A stretch of DNA of 64,000 nt from Caldilineaceae bacterium (GCA_958295845.1 OY282376.1:819022-883021), one strand, 5' to 3'. Positions 1 through 9,878 are shown, numbered from the stretch's first letter. A program made the numbers and translations. The notes: generated by a model from the sequence alone, not told the origin.

Positions 1-2
1 TC

Positions 3-332
3 CTGCTCTTGACAACGCTGCTGCTGGGCAGTCTCCTGATGGTCGGCCTCGGCTTCTTTATCGCCGCAATCTCCAAGGACAATACATCGGTGATGGGGTG
101 GGCCATCGTGTTTATCATACCCATGGTGTTCCCCGGCTTCTCGGTTGTCCTGCCCGGCCTCTCTACCGGCTGGATCGAGCTAATCCCATCCTATTTCTTC
201 GTCGATTCTCTGCACCGCATCATCAATTTCGGCGCCGGCCGGGCAGACGTGGCCGGCAACCTGGCACTCCTGCTCCTGGTCGGCGCAGGTTCGATGGCGG
301 TCGGAACGGCCGCCATATTAAGGAAATTCTGA
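3..332 (+). CDS. ABC-2 type transporter permease, C-terminal part (5' cut by window edge)
   Basis: The reading frame is open to the left edge, so only the last ~110 residues are visible. They hold two or three hydrophobic segments and end in a short basic tail (LRKF), as in the last membrane helices of ABC-2 exporter permeases. The stop overlaps the ATG of the next gene (TGATG at 330-334), which indicates translational coupling. The next gene is a second permease of the same broad family, so the two probably form a heterodimeric membrane domain. The substrate is unknown. A TTG at position 9 could be read as a start but is almost certainly internal. Confidence 0.75.
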   Translation: MLLTTLLLGSLLMVGLGFFIAAISKDNTSVMGWAIVFIIPMVFPGFSVVLPGLSTGWIELIPSYFFVDSLHRIINFGAGRADVAGNLALLLLVGAGSMAVGTAAILRKF

Positions 333-1417
333 TGAATATTCAGCGAATTGCAGTTCTGATGGGCAAAGACGCGCGCCTCGGCGCAACCAACTTCATGGCC
401 GTCTATGTACTCGTGATGCCGGTCATCATCAGCCTTCTCATCGCGCTTGTCTTCGGCGACCTGCTGGCGCAGACACCGCGCCTGGGCATCTACGACCCCG
501 ACGGCAGCGAAAAGTTCACCAGGCCGCTGCTCGACCATCCTAGCATCAACACCACCCTCTACGATTCAGACGCGGCGCTGCAAAGTGCGGTCGAACGCGG
601 TAGCGAAGAGCTCGGCCTCAGCCTGCCCGCCGGCTTTGCCGCGGCCCTCGAAGATGACAGCGCAGAGATCGACTTCACCGCCTACCGCTGGGGAGAAGCC
701 GGCGTGCGCAATCTTCTTCTCCTCGAATCGGCGCTCGCGCGCGCCATGACGGAAGGAATCGGGACTAGCATTGACCAGCTTCCCGTCACCGTCAATGCGG
801 AACAGATCGGCGCCGCCAACACACAGACCTGGTCGCAGCGTCTGTTGCCCCTGCTCCTGATCATGGCAATCGTACTCGGTGGGCTTTTTTTCCCGGCCGC
901 ATCGCTGCTCGACGAGAAAAAGAATCGCACGCTGGTCGCCTTGACCTCTACACCCACCTCGCTGCTTGACGTCTACCTGTCTAAGACGCTGATAGGATTC
1001 ATTCTGAGTGGAATCATGGGTACGATCATCTTGCTGATCAACAGCGCCTTCGCCGGCCAGGTCGCCCTCCTTCTGCTCGTGATCGCCCTCGGTGGCCTCA
1101 TGTCCTCGGCCTTCGGCATCGTCCTCGGCTCCGTCTCCAAGGACATGGATACCTTCTTGGGTATCATCAAGGCCGTGGGCATCCTGCTCTACGCGCCCGG
1201 CATCCTCAAGATATTTCCACAAGTGCCCGAGTGGATTGGCCGCCTCTTCCCCACCTACTATCTGATGAATCCGCTGCTGGAAGTGAGTCAGAACGGCGCC
1301 GGTTTCGCCGAGATCGCTCTCGATATCGCGGTGCTGGCTCTCATCTCCGTCGCCCTGCTGGTCCTTCTCAACAGCGTCATCGGCCGCCAACAGCAGAAAC
1401 TGGCCCTGGAAACATGA
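332..1417 (+). CDS. ABC-2 type transporter permease with N-terminal helix and extracytoplasmic domain
   Basis: A protein of 361 residues. One membrane helix lies at ~21-45, followed by a soluble, probably extracytoplasmic, region (~46-165), then about five helices. After the second helix comes the acidic/basic stretch DEKKNRTLVALTSTP (from residue 194), the cytoplasmic coupling motif typical of ABC2_membrane_3 permeases. The start was chosen because the ATG overlaps the previous stop; a longer upstream reading frame has no family features. The stop overlaps the next start (ATGA at 1414-1417), so the regulator that follows is co-translated. Likely role: membrane subunit of an exporter for lipid, drug or peptide, used with an ATPase upstream of the window or the one at 2004. 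Confidence 0.85.
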   Translation: MNIQRIAVLMGKDARLGATNFMAVYVLVMPVIISLLIALVFGDLLAQTPRLGIYDPDGSEKFTRPLLDHPSINTTLYDSDAALQSAVERGSEELGLSLPAGFAAALEDDSAEIDFTAYRWGEAGVRNLLLLESALARAMTEGIGTSIDQLPVTVNAEQIGAANTQTWSQRLLPLLLIMAIVLGGLFFPAASLLDEKKNRTLVALTSTPTSLLDVYLSKTLIGFILSGIMGTIILLINSAFAGQVALLLLVIALGGLMSSAFGIVLGSVSKDMDTFLGIIKAVGILLYAPGILKIFPQVPEWIGRLFPTYYLMNPLLEVSQNGAGFAEIALDIAVLALISVALLVLLNSVIGRQQQKLALET

Positions 1418-2004
1418 GCGCCGCCAACCACAAGCCGCCGACCACTGAAGTCGAGTCGCCGATGAAAAATATGCACGAATATGTCGAAAGTTTCGGGCTA
1501 TACTGGGAAGAGGCCGGCCTGCCTCGCATGGCCGGCCGAATCCTCAGTTGGCTCCTCATCTGCGATCCCCCGCATCAGACAATGCACGAACTGACCGAAG
1601 CCCTGCAGGCCAGCAAGTCCTCCATCAGCACAAGCACGCGCATGCTCATCCAGATGGGGATCATCGAGCGGCTGAGCATACCAGGCCAGCGCCGCGATCA
1701 CTATCGCGTCGTGCCCGACTCCTGGTCCCACATGATGGAAGAGAAGGCGAAAAAGCAGTTTACCGTGTTACGGCAACTGTCTGAAAGGGGTCTCGCTCTG
1801 CTCGACGGAGCCTCCCCCGCCCGCCGCCAACGTCTTGAAGAAATGCGGGACTACTACGTCTTTATGGAACGTGAGTTTCCCCTGATTTTGGACCATTGGA
1901 GAGCATACAGATCAGCCCAACATCAGCCCGATCGGAATAGCACGGGCGCAGGTTCCACCACTTCGCCACCGCCATCCAAAAACGACCGCCAGGGAACGCA
2001 GTAA
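1414..2004 (+). CDS. GbsR/MarR-type winged-helix transcriptional regulator
   Basis: A protein of 196 residues. Residues ~35-100 form a winged-helix DNA-binding domain: hydrophobic helix, HELTEALQASKSSISTS recognition region, LIQMGIIERL, then a wing with basic residues (GQRRDHYRVV). A long helix follows, with conserved MEEKAKKQF and EEMRDYYVFM segments as in GbsR-like MarR proteins, and a disordered Ser/Pro-rich tail. The start overlaps the permease stop and the stop overlaps the ATPase start by one base. It sits between two exporter modules in one transcript, so the simplest inference is ligand-responsive control of this operon. An alternative start at Met17 (1462) is possible. Confidence 0.85.
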   Translation: MSAANHKPPTTEVESPMKNMHEYVESFGLYWEEAGLPRMAGRILSWLLICDPPHQTMHELTEALQASKSSISTSTRMLIQMGIIERLSIPGQRRDHYRVVPDSWSHMMEEKAKKQFTVLRQLSERGLALLDGASPARRQRLEEMRDYYVFMEREFPLILDHWRAYRSAQHQPDRNSTGAGSTTSPPPSKNDRQGTQ

Positions 2005-2864
2005 TGCTCTCAGTCGAAAGCCTCGCCTATACCTATCCAGAGGGAACCGAAGCCGTACGCGGCGTCGACTTCGCCATCGAACAGGGCGAAATCTTCGGCT
2101 TTCTCGGGCCCAGCGGCGCCGGCAAAAGCACCACCCAAAAGGTGCTGATTCGCCTCCTGCGCGGCTTCCAGGGCCAGATCACCGTCCTCGGCAAACCACT
2201 GAACGAATGGGACGACAGCTACTACGAGCAGGTCGGCGTCGCTTTCGAGCTCCCCAACCACTACCAGAAGCTCACCGCCCGCGAGAACCTCTCCCTCTTC
2301 CGCACGCTCTACAGCGGCGATACCCGCGACCCAGCCGAACTGCTCGAAATGGTCGGGCTCGCCGAAGACGCCAATACCCGCCTCAGCCAGTTTTCCAAGG
2401 GCATGCAGATGCGGCTCAATTTCGTGCGCGCCCTCATTCACCAGCCCGACCTGCTCTTCCTCGACGAGCCCACCACCGGCCTCGACCCCGTCAACGGCCA
2501 GAAGATCAAAGAAATCCTCCGCCAGCAAAAGGAAGAAGGCCGCACCATCTTCCTAACAACCCATGACATGACCGTCGCCGACCAGATCTGCGACCGCGTC
2601 GCCTTCATCGTCGACGGCAAAATTACCCTCATCGACTCCCCCCGCAACCTGCGCCTACAACATGGCCAGCGCCGCGTCCGTGTCGAATACCACAAGGACG
2701 AAACCTCCTCCCCCGCCCAGCACGCCGAGTTCCCCCTGGACGGCCTCGCCGACAGCGATCAATTCCTCAATATCCTGCGCACGAACCGCATCGAGACCAT
2801 CCACACCCAGGAGGCCACCCTGGAGGACATCTTCATCCAGACGACGGGAAGGAGCCTGACGTGA
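2004..2864 (+). CDS. ABC transporter ATP-binding protein (exporter type)
   Basis: A protein of 286 residues. The Walker A motif GPSGAGKST is at 35-43, the signature loop reads FSKGM (130-134) instead of LSGGQ, Walker B plus D-loop LLFLDEPTTGLDP is at 150-162, and the switch His is at 187 (TTHD). The relaxed signature loop is usual for exporters of the drug and antibiotic-resistance type. A C-terminal extension ends in a LEDIFIQTTGRSL motif typical of NatA/CcmA-like ATPases. The gene is joined to the regulator upstream (1-bp overlap) and to the permease downstream (4-bp overlap), so it powers the permease pair at 2861-4351. It resembles the three-gene layout of the mycobacterial fluoroquinolone exporter, but the substrate cannot be read from sequence. 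Confidence 0.92.
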   Translation: MLSVESLAYTYPEGTEAVRGVDFAIEQGEIFGFLGPSGAGKSTTQKVLIRLLRGFQGQITVLGKPLNEWDDSYYEQVGVAFELPNHYQKLTARENLSLFRTLYSGDTRDPAELLEMVGLAEDANTRLSQFSKGMQMRLNFVRALIHQPDLLFLDEPTTGLDPVNGQKIKEILRQQKEEGRTIFLTTHDMTVADQICDRVAFIVDGKITLIDSPRNLRLQHGQRRVRVEYHKDETSSPAQHAEFPLDGLADSDQFLNILRTNRIETIHTQEATLEDIFIQTTGRSLT

Positions 2865-3562
2865 CCCGGCTCCTCATGCTCCTGCGCTGGGAAACCGCCA
2901 TCCAGTTCCGGCAGGGCATCTTCTACGCCGCCGCCTTCGTCGCCGCCGTCTGGGTCCTCATGCTCTACTGGATCCCCGACGCCGGCATCGAACCGGTACT
3001 CGTCTCAATCCTCTTCATCGATCTGGGCGTCTTCGGCTTCTTTTTCATGCCAGGGCTCTACTACCTGGAGAAGGGCGAGCGCGTCCTCGAAGGGCTGGTC
3101 GTCACGCCCCTCCGCTCCTGGGAATATCTGCTCGCCAAAGCCGCAGTTCTCTCCGTCGCGGCCTTCGCCGTCGGCTTCGCCGTAACGCTGCTCGTCTACG
3201 GCGCCGAGCTCAACTGGCTCTGGTTTGTGCTCAGCATGCTGGCCATGTCATACCCCCTGTCTCTGCTGGGCTTCGTCATCGCCGCCCGCTTCAATGGCAT
3301 CAACGAATACCTGCTGCCCGGCGCATTCTTTCTCGCCGTCATGCAGATTCCACTGCTCACCTACTTTGGCATTGTACCCGGCCCGCTTCTCTACCTGCTG
3401 CCCAGCGGTCCCGGCATGATCCTGCTGACCGCATCCTTCGGCGAAGCCCCGCTCTGGCAGCTTATCTTCGCGCTGCTCTACGCCGCGCTTCTTTGCGTCG
3501 CCGGCACCCGCTGGGCCCAGAAAGCCCTGCAACAGGTCGTCGCCCGTCAGGTTGGCTCGTGA
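2861..3562 (+). CDS. ABC-2 type exporter permease, first subunit
   Basis: A protein of 233 residues starting with GTG at 2861, which overlaps the ATPase stop. It is almost entirely hydrophobic, with about six membrane helices. The cytoplasmic stretch LEKGERVLEGLVVTPL (~residues 68-84) is the usual ABC-2 coupling motif. It is shorter than most ABC-2 permeases and lacks the large extracytoplasmic domain seen in the protein at 332. With the next gene it likely makes a heterodimeric pore. Confidence 0.85.
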   Translation: MTRLLMLLRWETAIQFRQGIFYAAAFVAAVWVLMLYWIPDAGIEPVLVSILFIDLGVFGFFFMPGLYYLEKGERVLEGLVVTPLRSWEYLLAKAAVLSVAAFAVGFAVTLLVYGAELNWLWFVLSMLAMSYPLSLLGFVIAARFNGINEYLLPGAFFLAVMQIPLLTYFGIVPGPLLYLLPSGPGMILLTASFGEAPLWQLIFALLYAALLCVAGTRWAQKALQQVVARQVGS

Positions 3563-3622
3563 GAGCCGCCGAATATGAGACTGGTTGACGTTTACTTCGA
3601 GGACAAACTTGGGAGGTAACTG

Positions 3623-4351
3623 ATGGGGGTATTCTTCACTCTGGGGCGCAGCGATCTCCTCAACTTCCGCCGCGACTCGATGCTGCAATTCCTGCTCGTC
3701 TACCCGTTTATTCTCGGCGGCCTCCTGCGCTGGCTCCTGCCCTGGGTGCAGTCCGGTCTGATGCAAAACATCGGCTTCGACCTCAGTGCATACTATCTCC
3801 TCATCGTGAGCTTCTTCGGCCTGCTTATCATCCCCCAGCTCGTCGGCCTCCTCGTCGGCACCCTCCTGCTCGACGAAAAGGACCAGGACACACTCACCGC
3901 CCTCATGGTGACACCCATGCCAATCCGCACCTACGCCTTCTACCGCGCCTTGACCCCCGCCCTGATCACAGTCCTGGGGATCCTCGTCGCCGTTCCCTTC
4001 ATCAACATCCTTGTGCTGCCGGTCGAAAAGCTGCTCCCCCTGGCCATCTCCGCCGCCCCTCTCGGCCCGATGATGGCCCTGCTCCTCGCCGCCCTCGCCA
4101 AAAACAAGGTCGAAGGTCTCGCCGTCATGAAGGGCCTGGGCATCTTCCTGCTTGTCCCAGTCGCGGCCTGGTTCGTGCCCGAGCCCTGGCAGTGGCTGCT
4201 CGGAATCTTCCCAACCTACTGGGCCACCAAAGGCTACTGGCTCGCCTCCGCCGGTGAACCCTACCTTTGGGTCGCAGCCGCCGGCTTCCTCTACACCTGC
4301 ACCATAGCCGCTGTTCTCCTGCGCCGCTTTCAGACTAGCCTGTACTTGTAG
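3623..4351 (+). CDS. ABC-2 type exporter permease, second subunit
   Basis: A protein of 242 residues with a clear GGGAGG ribosome-binding site at 3611-3616 and ATG at 3623, 60 bp after the first subunit. It has about six membrane helices. The coupling motif LLDEKDQDTLTALMVTP is near residues 78-94, directly comparable with LEKGERVLEGLVVTP in its partner. It is the last gene of the exporter operon: the next gene is on the opposite strand (convergent, stop at 4463). I see no convincing terminator in the 111-bp gap. Confidence 0.85.
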   Translation: MGVFFTLGRSDLLNFRRDSMLQFLLVYPFILGGLLRWLLPWVQSGLMQNIGFDLSAYYLLIVSFFGLLIIPQLVGLLVGTLLLDEKDQDTLTALMVTPMPIRTYAFYRALTPALITVLGILVAVPFINILVLPVEKLLPLAISAAPLGPMMALLLAALAKNKVEGLAVMKGLGIFLLVPVAAWFVPEPWQWLLGIFPTYWATKGYWLASAGEPYLWVAAAGFLYTCTIAAVLLRRFQTSLYL

Positions 4352-4462
4352 CCCGGCGGGCGAACGCCTGCTGGCAACAGAGCTTCAATCTGAGCAATGG
4401 GTCTGCAGCCGGGACGGTTTCCAAAGACGCCCTTTCCCTCGCGGGCCTTTACTCTCCTCTGA

Positions 4463-5614
4463 CTAAATCTCCCCCTCGACCCACAGTTTCACCAATTCCT
4501 GGTGCTGCCGCACTCCTGCCTCACCCTCAATGGAAGAAGGACCGTGCTCGAAATACGGGCTCTTGAGCGACCGCTGCTGCTGTTCGCACGCGTAAATGTC
4601 CTCCTGCATGAAGTCGCCGGATGCCATTGGATCGTCGGCGTCATCGCTGTCATACTTGCCTCGCACACGCTTCGACCAGAAGTTGAAAGAACGGATCGAC
4701 TGCGAAGCGAACGCCAGCACTGAAGCGTCAGCAAGTTTCGTGCGGACGACGACGCGTGTACGGTCGGGCGCCAGCGGTGTAAGGTGAAACACCGACCACG
4801 AGTCCTCATTCTCTGCCAATCCAATGCCCGGAAACAGCATCGGCACCCACGCCCCTGCCTTGTCGGCCGGAATAACCAGTGGAGTCGCCGCGTTCATTTC
4901 GACGTTCGCCGCATATTCCGGACTGAGCGGCTCCCGGAAGTGGAAGTGCGGGCCGTCGAATCCAGACTCGATACGCCGGTGGTCGTACATCGACAGAGTG
5001 CCCGAATGCAAATGCGCCAGGTGGTAACCGTCAATATAATTTTCAACCACAATTTTCCAATTAGCGGCAATATCGTATTCGGCGCGCCCGCTCTTATACT
5101 CCACCAACTCTTCCACATTGTGAGGGCCAAGATGGGGCTCCACGCCACCGAACCACTCCTCCACAGATTCGGCGTTCTCGTCAGGATGGACCCACAACAT
5201 TCCCCGCCAGCGAGCGACTGACGCCCTCTTCAGCCCGAGACTCGCCATATCCATATCCGGAAACTGGTTCTTCCTATCCGGAACGGAAAGCAGACACCCC
5301 TCCAGACTGTAGGTCCAATCGTGGTAAGGACAAGTGATGACCTTCTTCGTGTTGCCCACAGCACGCAGCAGTTGCGTCCCCCGGTGACGGCAGATATTGT
5401 GAAATGCCCGCAACTGCCGGTCCTGCCCCATCACGACAAAAATGTTGTTCAACCCTGCCTGCACCGCTACATACTGCCCCGGTTCGCTGACGTCCTCCGT
5501 CAGACCGGCAAAAGCCCACGTTCGCGAAAATATGCACGCCTGCTCGCGGTCGAACCAGTCTTGGGAGGTGTATGCTTCAACCGGCAAAATAGGCATGGTT
5601 CCATTGCTATTCAT
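4463..5614 (-). CDS. Rieske [2Fe-2S] aromatic-ring-hydroxylating dioxygenase, alpha subunit type
   Basis: A protein of 383 residues. The Rieske cluster ligands are Cys75-x-His77 and Cys95-x2-His98 (CRHRG and CPYHDW). The mononuclear iron site is D195-x2-H198-x4-H203 within ENYIDGYHLAHLH, so both halves of a ring-hydroxylating oxygenase are present. Members of this family hydroxylate aromatic rings or demethylate quaternary ammonium compounds (carnitine, choline-derived betaines) using electrons from a separate reductase. No reductase or ferredoxin gene is adjacent, so the electron donor is elsewhere and the substrate is unknown. The gene stands alone, convergent with the exporter operon. Confidence 0.92.
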   Translation of the reverse strand: MNSNGTMPILPVEAYTSQDWFDREQACIFSRTWAFAGLTEDVSEPGQYVAVQAGLNNIFVVMGQDRQLRAFHNICRHRGTQLLRAVGNTKKVITCPYHDWTYSLEGCLLSVPDRKNQFPDMDMASLGLKRASVARWRGMLWVHPDENAESVEEWFGGVEPHLGPHNVEELVEYKSGRAEYDIAANWKIVVENYIDGYHLAHLHSGTLSMYDHRRIESGFDGPHFHFREPLSPEYAANVEMNAATPLVIPADKAGAWVPMLFPGIGLAENEDSWSVFHLTPLAPDRTRVVVRTKLADASVLAFASQSIRSFNFWSKRVRGKYDSDDADDPMASGDFMQEDIYACEQQQRSLKSPYFEHGPSSIEGEAGVRQHQELVKLWVEGEI

Positions 5615-5786
5615 TCGAGAGTCTTCCTGTCTCCTGATTGTCCGTCGCGTTGAATCCCCGAGTTTCCTGTACCGCCGGCTAATGCGTTTCGCCGTATCGC
5701 AGGTGAACGCAAATGGAAACGCAGGCGAACTGCCTTCATCTAAGCAATACGCAATGTGGAAAAAGGGGTTTCAATCTGAAAGAACA

Positions 5787-6998
5787 TCAGTTGCCGATGG
5801 CCTGTCGCACAGCCTCCACCGCCGACTCCAGCACATCTCCCAGCTTCTCCGCCGCCACACCACCACCCTGTGCAAAATCAGGCCGGCCGCCGCCCCCGCC
5901 GCCGAACTCCCTCAATGTGTCCCGCAACAGATTGCCAACGTGCACCGAACAGTCCTCTGAACGGGCAAAGACAACCGTCCCCTTACCCCCTCGCGCACAC
6001 CCAAGCAATACAACAACGCCCGGCTCAGCGATGAGCGCCCGCGCCATCTTCTGTACCAACGCCGGATCAGCGTCTGCCATCTCCTGCGCCACCAGCCGCA
6101 CGCCCGCCCCAGTTTCGGCCCCCGCCAGCAGTTCACGCGCTTGAAATTCGACCAGGGCCTCCTGCTGCGCGTTCAACTCCCTCTCAGCGCGCCTGAGCCC
6201 CTCCTGCAGCTTCACCACCAATTCGGGCACGTCCTGCACGCCGCTGTCCAGCAGTCCCGCCGTCTCCGCCAGCAACCCGCGCCGCTCAGACGCATCCGCC
6301 AGCGCACGCCTGCCACACACAAAATGCACACGGCTCCTGCCCCGGTGCTTCTCAATCCGCACCAGCGAAATCAGCCCGATCTCACCCGTCCGTCGTACGT
6401 GTGTCCCCCCGCACGCCGACCAGTCGAACTTGTCAATTTCCACAATGCGCGTCAAGCCTTGCACCGTGGGCGCGCGCCGCAGCGGAACTTTCTCCCGTTC
6501 GACGTCACTGACCCAATAAGCGCGAATCGGGCGGTCCTGCCACACCATCTCGTTAACGGCCGTTTCAACAGCCGCCAGTTGCTGCGCAGAGAGCGGCGGG
6601 CCATCCAGATCCAGCGTGTTCAACACATCGCCGAAATGGACACTCACCGTTTCCAGCCCCAGTTCGCGGTAGAAAACCTGCGACAGCAAATGCTGGCCAG
6701 AATGCTGCTGCATATGATCATAGCGCCGCGCCCAGTCGATTTCACCGCTTACCCTCTCCGTCCCCTCCGCCAGCGGCTCCGCCAGCAGATGCAGCACAGT
6801 GCCGTCCGCCCCAACCTGTACGTCCACCACAGCCCTGCCGTTCAGACGACCAGTGTCATGGGGCTGCCCACCCGACGTAGGATAAAAGGCCGACTGGCTT
6901 AACCGGACCGCCGGCATTTCTTTGAGCGTGAGCCGCTCGGTCACCTGCGCCGTGAATCGGGTGCGGTAGGCGTCTTCGTAATACAGTCTCTCGTTCAT
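5787..6998 (-). CDS. AlaX-type alanyl-tRNA editing protein (long form, with DHHA1 domain)
   Basis: A protein of 403 residues. The editing core has zinc ligands H99 and H103 (HSGQHLLS) and C196-GGT-H200, as in the editing domain of alanyl-tRNA synthetase. The C-terminal part ends in a glycine-rich segment (~residues 368-385) typical of the DHHA1 domain. There is no class II synthetase catalytic domain, so this is a free-standing editing enzyme (AlaX-L) that removes serine or glycine wrongly loaded on tRNA-Ala. Such proteins are often misnamed alanyl-tRNA synthetase. It is monocistronic or weakly linked to recF, whose stop lies 63 bp upstream on the same strand. Confidence 0.9.
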   Translation of the reverse strand: MNERLYYEDAYRTRFTAQVTERLTLKEMPAVRLSQSAFYPTSGGQPHDTGRLNGRAVVDVQVGADGTVLHLLAEPLAEGTERVSGEIDWARRYDHMQQHSGQHLLSQVFYRELGLETVSVHFGDVLNTLDLDGPPLSAQQLAAVETAVNEMVWQDRPIRAYWVSDVEREKVPLRRAPTVQGLTRIVEIDKFDWSACGGTHVRRTGEIGLISLVRIEKHRGRSRVHFVCGRRALADASERRGLLAETAGLLDSGVQDVPELVVKLQEGLRRAERELNAQQEALVEFQARELLAGAETGAGVRLVAQEMADADPALVQKMARALIAEPGVVVLLGCARGGKGTVVFARSEDCSVHVGNLLRDTLREFGGGGGGRPDFAQGGGVAAEKLGDVLESAVEAVRQAIGN

Positions 6999-7061
6999 GA
7001 CGTTAGTTGCCAGAAAGTGTGTGGGAAGATACCAGGGGACTGTGGTCGCTTTCGCCCCAGG

Positions 7062-8300
7062 TTATAGACTGCCCTGAACCGGCGTCGCAACGCCGGCCTC
7101 GATCTGAAGAAGCTGCGCGCCTTCTTGGAATTCCGCCGAAAACTGCCCCCAGTCCGTCGTTGTCACGATCCCCTGCCGCACGTCCGCCAGCACGTCGAGC
7201 AACGCCGCGCGCCGCTGCACATCCAATTCACTCATCACGTCGTCCAGCAACAGGATCGGCTTCTCGCCCGTCGCCTCCGCCATCGCCTGCAACTCCGCCA
7301 GCTTCAACGCCAGCGCGCCCGTGCGCTGCTGGCCCCGGCTCCCGTACGTGCGCAGATTCCAGCCGTTGACCAGAAAGACCAGCTCATCCCGGTGCGGACC
7401 ATAGAGCGAGCTGCCCGCCCTCAACTCCACCCCCCGGCGGACCTCCAACCGTTCCCGGAAGCGTTGACCGATTGTCGCCGCGTCAACCTCCATGCGCCCC
7501 AGCTCGTCAGCCTCCATCTCCTCACCCTCTCGCAACCGCCGGTATCCCTGTTCAGAGTAAAGTCCCGAATTGAAGCTCGGCAGGTACAGTAGTTCCAACG
7601 ACTCCTGCTGCTGCGAGAGCTCCGCATGCACGCGGCGCGCGATCGGCGCCAGCGCCGCCAGATAAGTATGCCGCCTGGCCAGCACCTGCGTCCCCAACTC
7701 CACCAGCTGCTCATTCCAGAATGCAAGCTGCGCCGCCGTCGCAGGACCGTCCGTCTGCTCCTGCTCCTGCAGCTGTTTTAGCAGGCTGTTCCGCTGCGTA
7801 ACCACCTTCTGATAGCGGGAAAGCGTCTGACAGTAGCCCCGGTCGATCTGGCACAGAGCGACGTCGACATAACGCCGCCGTTCACTGGGGCTGCCGGCGA
7901 CCAGCGTCAAATCCTCCGGCAAAAACAGCACCGCCCGTAGATGACCGATCAGGTCCATGCTGCGCCGCGGCGCCCCGTTCACTCGAACCTGCTTCGTGTA
8001 GTTCAAGCTGTCCCCGCGCAGCGTGAACAGGATCTCAAGCGTCGTCGACTCCGTCCCCCGCACGACCTCACCCCGGATGCCGGCGTAGGGGATCGGCTCG
8101 TCCGCCGCGGCCCTGTCTACCGCCTCCCGCTCCGTCCGCACATGGCGCGACTTGCTCGTCGCCAAATAATAGACCGCCTCGAGCAGGTTCGTCTTACCCT
8201 GCCCGTTGCGGCCCTGCACAAGCGTCACCGGCGCGCTGAAGCACAGGTCCAGCTCTCTGTAGTTCCGGAAATGTTCCAGGTGCAGCCGCGAAAGATACAT
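7062..8300 (-). CDS. recF: DNA replication and repair protein RecF
   Basis: A protein of 412 residues. It has an SMC-like ATPase head: Walker A GRNGQGKT at 30-37 after the start MYLSRLHLEHFRNY, and Walker B/D-loop LLLDDVMSELD at ~350-360. The segment TSKSRH (~48) and the YGPHRDE and SRGQQRT motifs are characteristic of RecF. RecF with RecO and RecR loads RecA at single-strand gaps. In many bacteria recF sits next to dnaA-dnaN-gyrB. Here none of these is nearby, so the gene has left that context. It is slightly longer than the E. coli protein (357). Confidence 0.95.
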   Translation of the reverse strand: MYLSRLHLEHFRNYRELDLCFSAPVTLVQGRNGQGKTNLLEAVYYLATSKSRHVRTEREAVDRAAADEPIPYAGIRGEVVRGTESTTLEILFTLRGDSLNYTKQVRVNGAPRRSMDLIGHLRAVLFLPEDLTLVAGSPSERRRYVDVALCQIDRGYCQTLSRYQKVVTQRNSLLKQLQEQEQTDGPATAAQLAFWNEQLVELGTQVLARRHTYLAALAPIARRVHAELSQQQESLELLYLPSFNSGLYSEQGYRRLREGEEMEADELGRMEVDAATIGQRFRERLEVRRGVELRAGSSLYGPHRDELVFLVNGWNLRTYGSRGQQRTGALALKLAELQAMAEATGEKPILLLDDVMSELDVQRRAALLDVLADVRQGIVTTTDWGQFSAEFQEGAQLLQIEAGVATPVQGSL

Positions 8301-8465
8301 AGCTCAGCGTTCAATAACCAAAGTAATTCCTCTTTGACACCAAGACGTTTCCCGCGCATCAGGCAACCGCATCGCGCCTACCATGTCTACCTTTACGCAA
8401 TACGGAATACGGAATACGCAAGAATAGTGCCCATAAATTGACCGCACCTGAATTCATCCCGCCCA

Positions 8466-9785
8466 TCACGCCTCCGGCATATACCAGCCAACCGTCTGCT
8501 TGCTGCGGCCGAACCAGCTCTGCGCCACCCGCTGAATGTCGTCAGCCGTCACCGCCTCCAGGTTTGCCAGCCAGCCGTCAAACCACTCACTGTCCGCGAT
8601 CATCTCGCTGAAGCCCAGCCAGTACGCCTGGTTCGTCACGCTCTCGCTGCTGTACGCGAACTGCGCCTTCGTCTGCTTGATCGCCTTGTCCAGCTCCTCC
8701 GCCGCCACCGGCTCCTCCTGCATACGCTCGATCTCCACCCAGATCGCTTCCTCAATCTCCTGGTGGCTGATATCCTGCGCAAGCGTCGCGCTGAAGCCGA
8801 AAACATAGGGATCGATTGTCGGCATGAACGAAGAAGAGACCCCTACTGCCAGCTCCTTGTCCACCAGCGCCCGGTAAAGTCGGTTGCTGCGGTTGGAAGA
8901 GCTGCCGCCGAAAAGCCCCATCCCCTTTGCGCCGCTCAAAATACTGTCCAGCACCGTCAGCGCGAAGAAGTCCGGATGCTGCGCGTCCGGCGCATGAAAC
9001 GCCAGCCCGAAGTAGGATGTCTGATCAGTACCCCGCAGCACGATGCGCCTTTCCGCCCGCTGCTCCGGCTCCTGCAAACGCATCGCCGGCAAGGTGGGTC
9101 CCGCCTCCAATCCCCCAAAATACTGCTCGATGCGCTCTACCATCTGCGCGCTGTCAAAATCCCCCACCGCCACCGCCACCGCGTTGCTCGGCGTGTAAAA
9201 CGTCCTGTAATGCTCGTACAGATCGTCGCGGCACATCGTCAGCAGGTCCTGCTTCCAGCCGATAACCGGGTGCCGGTACGGGTGGGTCTGGAACGCCGCC
9301 GCCTGCATCTCCGTGTTCAGCAGCCAGCGGTAGCTGTTCTCACTCCCCTCCCGCTCGCTGATGATCACATTCCGCTCCGACTCGGTCTCCTCCTCGTCGA
9401 AAACTGCATTCGCCATCCGGTCGCTCTCCACGTCCAGCGCCAGTTCGATGCGCTCCGCCGGAAACGTCTCGAAGTAGGTCGTCCAGTCCTGCCACGTCAT
9501 GCCGTTGAACGCGCCGCCCGCCCGCGCCACCGCCTTGTCGAACGCCCCCTGCGGATACCTCTCAGTACCCTTGAACAGCATATGCTCAACCCAGTGGCTG
9601 ATGCCCGTGCCGCCCGGCGCCTCATTGCGGCTTCCCACCCGGTAGTAAATCCAGAAACTGGCAACCGGCGCCAGGTGGCTCTCCTTCAGAAGGATCTGCA
9701 GGCCGTTCTCAAGCCGTACCTTCTGCACACTCCCGTTCTCCCCACTGCCATTCTCCCGCGCCTGTCCAACGCTCTCTTCTCCCAT
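8466..9785 (-). CDS. M16-family zinc metallopeptidase (pitrilysin/insulinase type)
   Basis: A protein of 439 residues from the ATG at 9785, which has a GAGGAG ribosome-binding site nine bases upstream; a TTG 45 bases further up gives a less likely start. The inverted zinc motif H64-W-V-E67-H68 is intact. A downstream Glu-rich helix ([13 protein letters not shown]) supplies the third ligand, so the subunit should be catalytic. At this length it has one N- and one C-terminal M16 half, as in bacterial processing-peptidase-like enzymes. Many such proteins act in pairs with an inactive partner, but no second M16 gene is present here. There is no obvious signal peptide. Confidence 0.92.
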   Translation of the reverse strand: MGEESVGQARENGSGENGSVQKVRLENGLQILLKESHLAPVASFWIYYRVGSRNEAPGGTGISHWVEHMLFKGTERYPQGAFDKAVARAGGAFNGMTWQDWTTYFETFPAERIELALDVESDRMANAVFDEEETESERNVIISEREGSENSYRWLLNTEMQAAAFQTHPYRHPVIGWKQDLLTMCRDDLYEHYRTFYTPSNAVAVAVGDFDSAQMVERIEQYFGGLEAGPTLPAMRLQEPEQRAERRIVLRGTDQTSYFGLAFHAPDAQHPDFFALTVLDSILSGAKGMGLFGGSSSNRSNRLYRALVDKELAVGVSSSFMPTIDPYVFGFSATLAQDISHQEIEEAIWVEIERMQEEPVAAEELDKAIKQTKAQFAYSSESVTNQAYWLGFSEMIADSEWFDGWLANLEAVTADDIQRVAQSWFGRSKQTVGWYMPEA

Positions 9786-9830
9786 CACGCCCGGCTCCTC
9801 TTCCTCTCTGATTTGTAACCTCTGTCTCAA

Positions 9831-9866
9831 CTAACCCCTGGTCCCCAGTCCCTAACCCCTGCAGTT
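9831..9866 (+). repeat. Degenerate heptamer array ending in CTGCAGTT
   Basis: Reads CTAACCCCTGGTCCCCAG and onward, ending in CCCCTGCAGTT. Period is about seven bases. It directly abuts the 83-bp repeat, exactly as the array at 26365 does. Confidence 0.6.
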
Positions 9867-9878
9867 CTGGGCGTTCGG